From positions 39,520 to 103,519 of the forward strand of contig NZ_JBEQWH010000007.1 of the NCBI RefSeq assembly GCF_047501175.1: a stretch of 64,000 nt of DNA. The letters are read 5' to 3'. The position numbers and the translations under genes are program-made. This stretch comes from Methanoprimaticola sp047501175. Its GTDB lineage: Archaea; Thermoplasmatota; Thermoplasmata; Methanomassiliicoccales; Methanomethylophilaceae. The notes beneath the pieces were generated by a model, which was given only the letters and a program-made list of their open reading frames with translations, was not told where the DNA came from and made no database searches. Below are positions 1 to 7,782 of this stretch, in pieces. How positions within the stretch are numbered: the first letter of the stretch is position 1; each line of letters opens with the position of its first letter.

Positions 1-135
1 GACCACTACACCATGGATTTCATCACGGACTGGATGAAAGAGAACAACTGTCCACCTCCGCACACGAGGAGATCGTGGGAACCGGTCAGACAGATGATAT
101 CCGCCAAAGCGGTGAGAAGGCTGGACGAATGGTGA
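1..135 (+). CDS. C-terminal end of an unidentified protein (partial)
   Basis: The window opens inside a gene. Frame 1 reads 44 codons to a TGA at 133-135, ending in the residues RRLDEW. The visible tail is hydrophilic, with a Pro-rich NNCPPPH stretch; I do not recognise the family. The next gene starts only four bases after the stop, so the two are probably co-transcribed. The rest of the gene lies outside the window. Confidence 0.55.
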   Translation, partial: DHYTMDFITDWMKENNCPPPHTRRSWEPVRQMISAKAVRRLDEW

Positions 136-139
136 CAAC

Positions 140-472
140 ATGAGCATGCAGCAGGAGATTCAGGCTGTGATCGACAGGTTCCACAGGAAGATGGAGAAGG
201 ATCCTGAACTGAAGAAGGAGATCGAACCTCTGGAGAAGATATTCAATCTGAACCTCGGAGAGGAGACATACACCCTGAAACTCAAGGATGCTCGCATCTA
301 CCATTTCGACGCGGGACTAGACCCGAACGCGGATGTGACGGTCACCACCACCCCCGAGAACCTTCAGGGGCTCATAGACGGATCCCTGAGGCCGATGCGT
401 GCGTACGTCCTCAAGAAGATTCAGGTCAAGGGGAAGATCGACGACCTGATGTTCCTGAAGAAGCTGTTCTGA
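140..472 (+). CDS. SCP2-like sterol/lipid-binding domain protein
   Basis: A 110-residue protein made almost entirely of one SCP2-type domain. Residues 35-105 alternate short beta segments (ETYTLKLKDARIYHF, ADVTVTTT) with the LQGLIDGSLRPMRAYVLKKIQVKG pattern of small archaeal SCP2 proteins (split here: LQGLIDGSLRPMR then AYVLKKIQVKG). SCP2 domains bind hydrophobic ligands such as lipids or acyl-CoA; the ligand here is unknown. No signal peptide or membrane segment is visible, so it should be cytosolic. It sits four bases behind the partial upstream gene and is followed by the initiator tRNA. Confidence 0.7.
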   Translation: MSMQQEIQAVIDRFHRKMEKDPELKKEIEPLEKIFNLNLGEETYTLKLKDARIYHFDAGLDPNADVTVTTTPENLQGLIDGSLRPMRAYVLKKIQVKGKIDDLMFLKKLF

Positions 473-485
473 ACAGACACAAACA

Positions 486-494
486 TTAAATATA
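486..494 (+). promoter_or_regulatory. Box A promoter of the initiator tRNA
   Basis: TTAAATATA centred 27 bases before the tRNA. A small hairpin follows it inside the leader (CCGCCT at 495-500, AGGCGG at 505-510) and then three T residues. That hairpin may end transcription from the SCP2 gene or help define the tRNA 5' leader. Confidence 0.55.
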
Positions 495-516
495 CCGCCT
501 TGTTAGGCGGTTTCAT

Positions 517-594
517 AGCGAGGTGGGGTAGCCAGGATATCCCGTCGGGCTCATAACCCGGAGATCGGTCGTTCAAATCGACCCCTCGCTACCA
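517..594 (+). tRNA. Initiator tRNA-Met (CAT)
   Basis: The acceptor stem AGCGAGG (517-523) pairs with CCTCGCT (584-590); the first pair is A-T, the mark of archaeal initiator tRNAs. The anticodon stem-loop is TCGGG-CTCATAA-CCCGG with anticodon CAT. The T arm contains GTTCAAATC. The 3' CCA is encoded (592-594). The sequence closely follows the known archaeal initiator consensus, for example GGGGTAGCCAGG in the D region. Confidence 0.95.
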
Positions 595-658
595 TACATC
601 ATTATCATCCCCATCTGATTGGTGACCAGGAGGCTCGAAAAGCCCTTGATTTACCGTA

Positions 659-2281
659 TCATTCGATCTGCTCGCCAGCTCTGGGCTCTGTCACCATCTC
701 AGGAACAGTTGATGTGTCCACCCCGAACGCATCCAATATCCTCTTGGCTCTGCGATCAACGGAATTCAGGATGATCCCGGATGGAACGGCCACCAGCTTT
801 AGGGATGATGCCAGATAAAGAGCGTCCCCGACCTCGTCGCGGATTCCCTCGGACCGCAGAACCGTCTGGATCTCAGAATAGATTATTACCACCAGAAACT
901 CGATGAACATCTGATTGTATAGATTCACATTCGCTCCCTTGAACACAGCTACCCATCTCGACCCCTTGTAGAACTGATGGAGTGTGTCCAGAAGACCCTT
1001 CCTCATAGAACGGACGAAAGATATCTCGTCCCAAGAGAAACCAGTGGCAAGAACAAGCGAACAGCCTGCATTCCGACGGAATTTCGACATCGCATCCCTG
1101 TTAACTGTTACCTTCATCAACCCATACCTGTCTGTCGAAACCTTCAACAGGTTTACGAGTCCCCCTGCTTCATTCCGAAGAGAGGTTTCTGGATCACTGG
1201 AAAACTGCCCATTCAATCTCAACTTTATGCTATTTATAGAATCGTTGACGAATCTTATGATGTCTGAATTTATGTGGGGGCTGTAGCTCATGAAAGCCTG
1301 AAGACGGACCCCACACTTGGAGAATCTTTGATCGGAATCGTACACGCCACGATATGCGCCGTGTTCCATCAGAATGCCCACCTGGGTTTCCTTCACGATG
1401 GACCCATCCTCCCTGTGATGCTCCATGTCATCAAACGGAACCCCGAACGCGCTGGACATGGAGACGTATTGCACTGATGATGCTGGAAAAGGGATTATGA
1501 AATCGAGATCGTTCACTATGAAGTCGGCAAGACGGAGAGTTGAAGACGATGTCGTATCCGAAACAAGTATCGGCCTGTACCCGGATTCCTTCATATGTAA
1601 CATCAACTTGATCACATCGGACGGGTCCAACGAAGGATTGTTCATGAGATCGAATCCGATCGGTTTTCCCTCTCCATCCATCGCCACAACCACGGCCACA
1701 TCGTCCGACTTCGTAGAGGAATACAGCATCCTCAAAAAATCACCGAATCCTTTGGATAATGATGCCACGATCGGCAACAAGAATATCCGATTATCATCCT
1801 GCCCGACCCTGTTTCTGAAGAACCTCTCTGAATCGATCCGACTGAATGAGTTAAGGACATCCGCCACCCATTTCGAGTTGATTGTCTCTGCTCCCGTCCC
1901 CAGACACTCACGGATGTATGACTCCTTCAGAGTCCTGTCAACATAATCCGATGATGATGGCCGTATGGCCTGGGCCATGGCCATGGCCAATATCCTGAGT
2001 CCGCGATCGCCAAAAACCTCCTCCAGATCGTCCAACAGGTTCAATCTCTTGATGACGGACATCACCACCGCGACATCGCCATAACTTTTGATGTCCAACA
2101 TCCTGCCTATCAGAAGATCGGCTTCAGAGAATCCCTTCTTTGGAATTATCTCTCCCGTTCCCGGATCGACTATACCGAGATATGTCCTCCTTGAGACAGG
2201 GTTCTTTCTTCCAGGGACGCGCTCGGAGGTACACGCGTACGCATACCTCCTCCCGTTGATCTCCGTGTAGGTGATTCTCAC
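659..2281 (-). CDS. Transposase-derived protein (IS1634/IS4-like fold, catalytic residues lost)
   Basis: A 540-residue protein with the overall plan of IS1634-type transposases: an N-terminal YAYACTSERVPG...YLGIVD segment, a helical region, an RNase H-like core (VVVAMDGEGKPIGFDLMNN, then ILVSDTTSS where the VADRG block would be) and a C-terminal helical region. The first catalytic Asp (a YDVT-type block) is not visible and the C-terminal YKxRxxIE..FR block is not recognisable, so it is probably not an active transposase. I see no terminal inverted repeats. The start is a GTG, with a TATA element (CTATAAAAC) about 40 bases upstream, giving it its own promoter. It is a full-length paralogue of the gene at 12620 and lies just behind the initiator tRNA. 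Family placement is from motif reading only. Confidence 0.6.
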   Translation of the reverse strand: MRITYTEINGRRYAYACTSERVPGRKNPVSRRTYLGIVDPGTGEIIPKKGFSEADLLIGRMLDIKSYGDVAVVMSVIKRLNLLDDLEEVFGDRGLRILAMAMAQAIRPSSSDYVDRTLKESYIRECLGTGAETINSKWVADVLNSFSRIDSERFFRNRVGQDDNRIFLLPIVASLSKGFGDFLRMLYSSTKSDDVAVVVAMDGEGKPIGFDLMNNPSLDPSDVIKLMLHMKESGYRPILVSDTTSSSTLRLADFIVNDLDFIIPFPASSVQYVSMSSAFGVPFDDMEHHREDGSIVKETQVGILMEHGAYRGVYDSDQRFSKCGVRLQAFMSYSPHINSDIIRFVNDSINSIKLRLNGQFSSDPETSLRNEAGGLVNLLKVSTDRYGLMKVTVNRDAMSKFRRNAGCSLVLATGFSWDEISFVRSMRKGLLDTLHQFYKGSRWVAVFKGANVNLYNQMFIEFLVVIIYSEIQTVLRSEGIRDEVGDALYLASSLKLVAVPSGIILNSVDRRAKRILDAFGVDTSTVPEMVTEPRAGEQIE

Positions 2282-2515
2282 AAACCATCATGACTGACTG
2301 GATATATTATGAAATTGTTTTATAGCTACATATCCGAATAATTATGATGATTATACGAAAGTTTTTATAATAAATTCAGTCGATTGAGTACTGTCTCTAT
2401 CGAAACCACGGTCCAAATCGTGTACTACGTCGAGACGGGTGATTGAAATGCAGAACGGATCGACGACATCGACCTCGATGATAGAATCAAGTAACAAAGG
2501 GGTCGTGGAATCATC

Positions 2516-2773
2516 ATGAGGAACGAATACGCCATCCTCTTCTCAATGGTCATGCCCGGAGTAGGGCACGTGTATATGGGCAAGACCGTCAAGGGAGTCA
2601 TCCTGATGATACTGGCCATGATCGGGCTATTCGTGTTCCTCATGCCTCACGCACATTACCAGATATCCTGGTCCATGCAGGAATACATCGTGGTCGCGGT
2701 CATCTGGATCGCAGCAGGGGTATTTGGTGTGGCAGACTGCACCAGAACCGGTAAGAAACAATCTGCAGAATGA
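2516..2773 (+). CDS. Small TM2-like membrane protein
   Basis: 85 residues. The N-terminus carries the pattern of TM2-domain proteins (PGVGHVYMGKTVKG), followed by a hydrophobic segment at about 28-45 and a second at about 58-75, with a short basic tail. It should sit in the cytoplasmic membrane with two spans. The function of these small proteins is unknown. It is a single gene; a GC-rich hairpin follows its stop. Confidence 0.65.
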   Translation: MRNEYAILFSMVMPGVGHVYMGKTVKGVILMILAMIGLFVFLMPHAHYQISWSMQEYIVVAVIWIAAGVFGVADCTRTGKKQSAE

Positions 2774-2779
2774 GTGAAA

Positions 2780-2801
2780 GGATCAGTGAAACGACTGATC
2801 C
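2780..2801 (+). terminator. Hairpin after the TM2-like gene
   Basis: GGATCAG (2780-2786) pairs with CTGATCC (2795-2801), seven bases after the stop codon. A second hairpin, GGGCCG (2812-2817) with CGGCCC (2832-2837), follows at once. No long T run is present. Confidence 0.45.
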
Positions 2802-2960
2802 TAAAGCAAACGGGCCGGGATACAAGATTCTCGGCCCTTCACATCATTTGACCGCATCCGAGACACCGAGATGTTGTGTGATTCAGAACCAAATGCATCG
2901 ACTGTATACGGCCACGGTCGTTCAGACCTGAAGACGAACCACATTGTCCAGAAGTTTGAC

Positions 2961-2993
2961 GCCCCCATGACCATACGGGACAGCCATGGGGGC
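2961..2993 (-). terminator. Hairpin downstream of the first glnK
   Basis: A perfect nine-base inverted repeat, GCCCCCATG (2961-2969) and CATGGGGGC (2985-2993), 37 bases past the glnK stop on the minus strand. It is the likely end of the amtB-glnK transcript. The remaining bases of this gap (about 2840-3030) hold nothing else I can support. Confidence 0.45.
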
Positions 2994-3030
2994 CTGTGAA
3001 GGTGCGAAGTGCCAGACGTGTATCGCGGAC

Positions 3031-3372
3031 TCACTCGGCCTGATCTCCCTCCGTGCATTCGGACCGTATCCTTATAGACTCAAGGACCGGGATGATGAAT
3101 ATCCTGCCGTCCCCCGGATGTCCGGTCTCCGCTCCACGCTTGACGACGCCGATGACGGTGTCCACCTGGTCATCCTCCACCACGATCTCGACCTTGATCT
3201 TCTCGATCTCGTCCACGGTGAACTCGCCCACCCTCGTGGTGAATACCAGTCCCATCTGCTCCCCGCGACCGGTGACATGCGTTATCGTCATCGCGTAGAT
3301 CCCGGCATCCTTCAACCCGTCCTTGACGCACTGGAGCCTGTCTGGCCTGATTATTGCGATTACCATCTTCAT
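3031..3372 (-). CDS. glnK: PII nitrogen regulatory protein GlnK (copy 1)
   Basis: 113 residues, normal PII length. PII trimers sense ATP/ADP and 2-oxoglutarate and plug the ammonium channel through the T-loop. The N-terminus MKMVIAIIRPDRL and the C-terminal GHPGDGRIFIIPV block (PII signature, residues 84-96) are clear. The T-loop reads GLVFTTRVGEF: the Tyr51 that is uridylylated in enteric bacteria is Phe here, so control must be by ligand binding alone. It starts five bases after the amtB stop, so the two are one operon, as in most archaea. A near-identical second pair is at 58536-60214. Confidence 0.93.
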   Translation of the reverse strand: MKMVIAIIRPDRLQCVKDGLKDAGIYAMTITHVTGRGEQMGLVFTTRVGEFTVDEIEKIKVEIVVEDDQVDTVIGVVKRGAETGHPGDGRIFIIPVLESIRIRSECTEGDQAE

Positions 3373-3377
3373 TCCAA

Positions 3378-4712
3378 TCACATCACGTAAGCCGGTTCTC
3401 CGTGTTCGACGAGGTCCTGTCCGATGAGCTCCTCGTTCTCGGTCACGCGTACGCGCATGACCTTTCCGATGGCCCATATGATGACGTACGAGACCACGAA
3501 GCAGAATATCACCGTGATCACCACCGCGATGGCGTTCCCCACGAGCAGCTGCCAGTCGCCTGTGGTGAAGAGACCTCCGGCACCGCTGATGTTGAACTCC
3601 GCGAAGAGACCGGTGGCTATGGCCCCCCATATGCCGCCTATCCCGTGGACGCCCATGACATCCAGGGCATCGTCCAGCCCGGAATGGTTCCTCATGAGGA
3701 TGACACCCAGGTAGCACACTATGCCCCCGACGACCCCGATTATGGCTGCACTGGGAGGGGAGACGTACCCTGCACAGGGGGTGATCGCGACCAGTCCCGC
3801 GATGGAACCCGCTGCGAGACCGAGGACGCCGACACGCCCGACATGCAGATACTGGACGATGGCCCAGGATGCCATCGCGAAGACCGCGGCCACCATGGAG
3901 ACCATGATCGCGTTGACCGCCTGTCCGTTCATGGCAAGTCCGGACCCTCCGTTGAACCCGAACCATCCGAACCAGAGGAGGAAGCATCCGAAGAACACCA
4001 TGGGGATGCTGTGAGCCCTCTTCATAGTCCTGGAACAGCGCTTTCCGAGGTATGCCGCCAGTGCGAGTCCGGTGGATCCGGCACATATGTGGATGACCGT
4101 ACCGCCTGCGAAATCAAGTGTCTCCAGACCGAACGGGAGGTTCATGAACAGCCCTCCGCCCCAGACCATGTGCGCCATGGGGGCGTAGACGAGGACGGAC
4201 CACAGGGCCAGGAACCAGGTGATGGCGGTGAACCTTATGCGCTCGGCACAGGCACCGAGGACGATCCCCGCAGTGACGAGTGCGAACATCATCTGGAACA
4301 GTGCGAACTCCATGTCTGGCACATACGAACCGTCCTCGATCGTGTATGCGGAGACGCCATTGAAGAAGACGTTGTCGAATCCTCCGATGAACATGTTACC
4401 GTCGGAGAATGCGAGAGAGTATCCCACTGAAAACCACGAGATCCCCATGACCGCCATGGAGAGGAGGGTCTGGGATATCACGGACGTCATGCTCTGCTTC
4501 CTGAGCATGCCCCCGTAAAACAGTGCGACACCGGGGGTCATTATGAATACCAGCGCAGAACAGATCGCCACCCAGGCTATGTTGGCATAGTCCGAGGGGT
4601 CCTCCCCGACATCGTGCTCCGCCGCAGAGACCGAGTCCGGTATTAATGAAAAAACGACAATTGAAAGTGTTACTGCCAGAAGTAACGTCAATAGGAACTT
4701 CTTGTTGAGCAT
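3378..4712 (-). CDS. amtB: Ammonium transporter AmtB (copy 1)
   Basis: 444 residues. A cleavable-looking signal peptide (MLNKKFLLTLLLAVTLSIVV, then DSVSAAE) precedes eleven expected membrane spans. Key Amt signatures are visible: FIMTPGVALFYGGMLRKQ, the pore Asp and His in DFAGGTVIH, and the second pore His in MGVHGIGGIWG. It conducts ammonium/ammonia into the cell and is gated by GlnK encoded next to it. I chose the ATG at 4712 because GAGGT lies five bases before it; an ATG at 4724 and a TTG at 4736 are also in frame. A TATA element (TTTAAATAAAA on the minus strand, about 4761-4771) and an inverted-repeat operator lie just upstream. Confidence 0.93.
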   Translation of the reverse strand: MLNKKFLLTLLLAVTLSIVVFSLIPDSVSAAEHDVGEDPSDYANIAWVAICSALVFIMTPGVALFYGGMLRKQSMTSVISQTLLSMAVMGISWFSVGYSLAFSDGNMFIGGFDNVFFNGVSAYTIEDGSYVPDMEFALFQMMFALVTAGIVLGACAERIRFTAITWFLALWSVLVYAPMAHMVWGGGLFMNLPFGLETLDFAGGTVIHICAGSTGLALAAYLGKRCSRTMKRAHSIPMVFFGCFLLWFGWFGFNGGSGLAMNGQAVNAIMVSMVAAVFAMASWAIVQYLHVGRVGVLGLAAGSIAGLVAITPCAGYVSPPSAAIIGVVGGIVCYLGVILMRNHSGLDDALDVMGVHGIGGIWGAIATGLFAEFNISGAGGLFTTGDWQLLVGNAIAVVITVIFCFVVSYVIIWAIGKVMRVRVTENEELIGQDLVEHGEPAYVM

Positions 4713-4723
4713 TATATACCTCA

Positions 4724-4741
4724 TTTGTCTAATCAATAGAC
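4724..4741 (-). promoter_or_regulatory. Candidate operator of amtB-glnK copy 1
   Basis: Plus-strand TTTGTCTAATCAATAGAC contains the inverted repeat GTCTA-ATCAA-TAGAC. It covers the expected transcription start, 25-30 bases from the TATA element. The first eleven bases (TTTGTCTAATC) recur exactly upstream of the second amtB at 58487. It does not match the NrpR operator pattern GGAA-N6-TTCC. Confidence 0.4.
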
Positions 4742-5002
4742 TGAATTCTGCGTAAATATCTATTTTATTTAAAACTTATCAGATGGAATAGATTTTTAAG
4801 GTTTTATTGTTCAAATAAATATTAAGATTGGAATAAATAGACAGATGACAGGTTGAAAAGAATATAAGCTTGCATCCATCTAATTGTAATCATATGAAAA
4901 GACGGATGGTCCGAGAGACGGAGGATGATGGCGTCAAACGGATGGTATGGAAGAATGAACGGGGCGCCGAGATGCGACCCCGATGGTTTGGGAAGGACCT
5001 GC

Positions 5003-5515
5003 TCAGAGCAGGGATTTGGCCTCTTCGGGATCGAGATCGAGGGCCTTGAGCATGTAGGTGAGCGCCTTCTTCGCGTACGGCGCACGCGCCTTGGGGTCGT
5101 CCATGATCTCCCCGTAGGACGCCATGACGTTGTTGAAGTACTCGATGGCGAACTCCGAGTAGAGGGAGGGGGACATGGACTCGTCTATCTCGGCGGCCTC
5201 GTTGTACGCGCCCTCTGCCTCGTCATACTTGTTCACGGAGATGCAGAAGGACCCGTACGACTGGTAGTAGTCGACACGGCTACCGTCGAGCTCGATGGCC
5301 TTCTTGTACGCATCCATGATCTCCTGGGTGTCGACCTTCGCGCCGAACATGCCAGAGGCATAGTTCCCGCATTCGGCCTTGTAGTACCAAACATCGGCGT
5401 TATCGGAGAATTCGGTCGTAAGCTTCTTGAAGGCCGTGTATGCCTTCTTGAAGTCGCCCTCGTCCATCGCCTTCATCGCCGTAGCGATCTTCTTTTCCGG
5501 AGAGGCTTCTGCCAT
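5003..5515 (-). CDS. TPR-like repeat protein
   Basis: 170 residues, all helical, with tetratricopeptide-type spacing: DEGDFKKAYTAFKKL, then AYKKAIELDGSRVDYYQSYG, then NKYDEAEGAYNEAAEID, and a last KKALTYMLKALDLDPEEAKS unit. Such proteins are scaffolds for protein-protein contacts; the partner is unknown. No signal peptide. The ATG at 5515 is preferred over the GTG at 5527 because the TATA element (TTTATAAT, 5539-5546) sits about 27 bases before it, which fits a leaderless mRNA. It is divergent from the DUF2284 gene. Confidence 0.7.
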   Translation of the reverse strand: MAEASPEKKIATAMKAMDEGDFKKAYTAFKKLTTEFSDNADVWYYKAECGNYASGMFGAKVDTQEIMDAYKKAIELDGSRVDYYQSYGSFCISVNKYDEAEGAYNEAAEIDESMSPSLYSEFAIEYFNNVMASYGEIMDDPKARAPYAKKALTYMLKALDLDPEEAKSLL

Positions 5516-5589
5516 GGACTCCTCCACAATCCATGCGATTATAAACCCTGTCGATTAGGCTTATAAGCCCATAACGGAAACAGGTCATC

Positions 5590-6126
5590 ATGACCGTGCT
5601 TGAGAGGGTCCGCCGCAGTGCCGAAGCATCGGGATGGTCCGTGACGATGGGCGACCCGCCGGAGCATCGCGAGGACGATGTCCTGAGATGCCTGGACAGC
5701 TGTCGCAGGAACCTGTGCGGGAACTATGGGACCTCATGGTCCTGCCCGCCCGGGTGGACCGAGAGGATCGACACGCTCAGGGACGCGTACGACGGCGCCA
5801 TCCTCCTGGAGAAGAGGTTCGACATAGACCCGAAGGACGCGGAGGCCCTGAGGCGGGCGGACGAGGAGCTCCATCTGCTGATCAGGATGCTGACCGCGGA
5901 GCTCAGGGCGTCCGACTGCGGATGCATGGGCTTCGCGGACGGGAGATGCGGCTACTGCGGCGTATGCTCCTATCCAGAGCCGTGCAGGTTCCCGGAACAG
6001 CTGGTCCCGTCCATATCGTCCATCGGCGTGGACCTCGAGGGATACCTGAAGGGGTTCGGGAAGTCCTTCGGCTTCTCCGAGGACCATGCGACGCTGTACG
6101 GGCTCATACTCCTCAAGAGGACGTGA
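5590..6126 (+). CDS. DUF2284 family cysteine-rich metal-binding protein
   Basis: 178 residues with the Cys pattern of DUF2284: CRRNLCGNYGTSWSCPPGW at about 38-56 and CGCMGFADGRCGYCGVC at about 110-126, then YPEPCRFPE. These Cys clusters probably hold a metal or an Fe-S cluster; the function of the family is not established, although it is common in methanogens and other anaerobes. The TATA element CTTATAAGC (about 5561-5569) is 25 bases before the ATG, so the mRNA is probably leaderless. Confidence 0.75.
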   Translation: MTVLERVRRSAEASGWSVTMGDPPEHREDDVLRCLDSCRRNLCGNYGTSWSCPPGWTERIDTLRDAYDGAILLEKRFDIDPKDAEALRRADEELHLLIRMLTAELRASDCGCMGFADGRCGYCGVCSYPEPCRFPEQLVPSISSIGVDLEGYLKGFGKSFGFSEDHATLYGLILLKRT

Positions 6127-6190
6127 CGGGCTCGCGTGCGCAATAGTTTATAGAGAGAACCCGCATGCTCGCGCATAGAAGGTCTATCGG

Positions 6191-6463
6191 ATGGACAGAG
6201 AAACCGTCGAAAGGGTTGCGCGCACGGCGCACATCAAGCTCACCGAGGAGGAGCTCGACAGGTACAGTAGGGACCTCAATGACATATTGGGTTACTTCGA
6301 GCTGCTGGACGAGGCTCCTGAATGCGATTCCTACGGCATCGACCCCATCGGGGTCGCGGACATAACCAGGGACGATGAGCCGTGGCTGGAGTTCGATCCC
6401 GACACTCTGTCGAGGGACATGAACACCTACGACGGATACGTCAGGGGGCCGAGGCTCTCATGA
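6191..6463 (+). CDS. gatC: Asp/Glu-tRNA amidotransferase subunit C
   Basis: 90 residues, typical GatC length, with the family opening VERVARTAHIKLTEEEL and the central LNDILGYFELLDE helix. GatC stabilises the GatA-GatB complex that amidates Asp-tRNA(Asn) or Glu-tRNA(Gln). The tail RGPRLS is the usual end. It overlaps gatA by ATGA, and gatA overlaps gatB the same way, so the three are translationally coupled. A TATA element (GTTTATAG, about 6147-6154) lies 37 bases upstream. Confidence 0.9.
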   Translation: MDRETVERVARTAHIKLTEEELDRYSRDLNDILGYFELLDEAPECDSYGIDPIGVADITRDDEPWLEFDPDTLSRDMNTYDGYVRGPRLS

Positions 6464-7782
6464 CGATGCAATCCGTGCTCGGCTCCCTCAGGGAGACCAA
6501 TGCGAGATACGGCATGTTCCATGCGATGACCGAGGACACGGAGCCCGGGGATGCGGGATTCCTGTTCTCCGCGAAGGACAACCTCACATCCAAGGACATG
6601 GAGACCTGCGCCGGATCGAGGATCCTGGAAGGATACCATCCCGTGTTCGACGCCACCTGCATATCGAAGATGCGCGGGGCCGGCGGGAAGCTCATCGGAA
6701 AGACGAACATGGACGAGTTCGGGTTCGGGACCTTCTCCGCCAACTCGGCCTATGAGGTCCCCCGCAACCCGTTCGACCTGGAGAGAGCGTGCGGCGGGTC
6801 CTCCGGAGGCTCCGCATGCGCCGCCATGGTACTGGAGGACCACGTCTCCATAGGGGTCTCCACGGGCGGATCGATCTGCTGTCCCGCGAGCTTCTGCGGG
6901 GTGTACGGGATAGCCCCCACCTACGGGAGGGTGTCCAGGTACGGGCTCATAGACTACGGGAACTCCCTCGACAAGATCGGCATACTGTCTACAAGGGCGG
7001 GAGACCTCAGGAAGTACGTCAACATCATCGCCGGCAAGGACGAGAGGGACCCCACCTCCTGCATGCAGCCCGAGCTGAAGAACGAGGGGCGCGGCATAAA
7101 GAGCGTCGCGGTCCCGAAGGACGGCGTCCAGGGCCTCTCGGCCGATGTGGAGAGGGTGTTCAGGGACTCGCTGGAATCCCTCAGGTCCAGGGGGATAGAC
7201 GTCGAGGAGGTCGACATGCCCTCCTTCAAATACGCCATCCCCGCGTACTACGTGATCGCTACGTCAGAGGCCTCGACCAACCTCGCCCGCTACGTCGGTA
7301 TGAGGTACGGGATGCAGGAGGGGGACCTCTCGCTCAAGTTCGACGACTACTTCTCCAGCATACGCTCGCAGGGGTTCGGGGACGAGGCGAAGAGGAGGAT
7401 CCTCCTGGGGACGTTCACCAGGATGGTCGGATACCGTGACCGCTACTATGCCAAGGCCAGACAGGTCAGGCAGCTGGTCATCGACGACTACAGGAAGATC
7501 CTGAGGAACCATGATGCGGTCCTCACGCCCACCATGCCGTTCGTCGCCCCCCGGTTCGACGAGATCGAGAGGATGACCGCGCTGGAATCATACAAGGCGG
7601 ACTATCTGACCGTTCCCCCTAACCTCGCAGGGATGCCCCATCTGAACGTCCCCTGCGGATACGACTCCGACGGGATGCCCATCGGCATGCAGTTCGTCGG
7701 GGACCATTGGAGCGAGGATTCACTGTTCACGATGGCGGAGGATTGGGAGAGGACCTTCGAGCTCAGGAGGCCGTCCGCATGA
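6460..7782 (+). CDS. gatA: Asp/Glu-tRNA amidotransferase subunit A
   Basis: 440 residues. The amidase that releases ammonia from glutamine or asparagine. The catalytic Lys is in FSAKDNL (about residue 36) and the Ser-cisSer pair is in CGGSSGGSACA (about 107-117) and STGGS (about 131-135), followed by the family block GVYGIAPTYGRVSRYGL. One oddity: the usual DTGGSIRQPAS reads STGGSICCPAS here, so the Asp and Arg normally flanking the catalytic Ser are replaced by Ser and Cys; the triad itself is intact. I chose the ATG at 6460, which overlaps the gatC stop (ATGA). Confidence 0.93.
   Translation: MTMQSVLGSLRETNARYGMFHAMTEDTEPGDAGFLFSAKDNLTSKDMETCAGSRILEGYHPVFDATCISKMRGAGGKLIGKTNMDEFGFGTFSANSAYEVPRNPFDLERACGGSSGGSACAAMVLEDHVSIGVSTGGSICCPASFCGVYGIAPTYGRVSRYGLIDYGNSLDKIGILSTRAGDLRKYVNIIAGKDERDPTSCMQPELKNEGRGIKSVAVPKDGVQGLSADVERVFRDSLESLRSRGIDVEEVDMPSFKYAIPAYYVIATSEASTNLARYVGMRYGMQEGDLSLKFDDYFSSIRSQGFGDEAKRRILLGTFTRMVGYRDRYYAKARQVRQLVIDDYRKILRNHDAVLTPTMPFVAPRFDEIERMTALESYKADYLTVPPNLAGMPHLNVPCGYDSDGMPIGMQFVGDHWSEDSLFTMAEDWERTFELRRPSA

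Noticed and set aside
659..2400. Active insertion sequence
   Set aside because: No terminal inverted repeats or target duplication could be found near the gene, and the catalytic residues are missing.
3354..4430. Long plus-strand frame opposite amtB copy 1
   Set aside because: AmtB on the other strand has clear family motifs; the opposite frame has none and is dominated by His, Glu, Asp and Gly.
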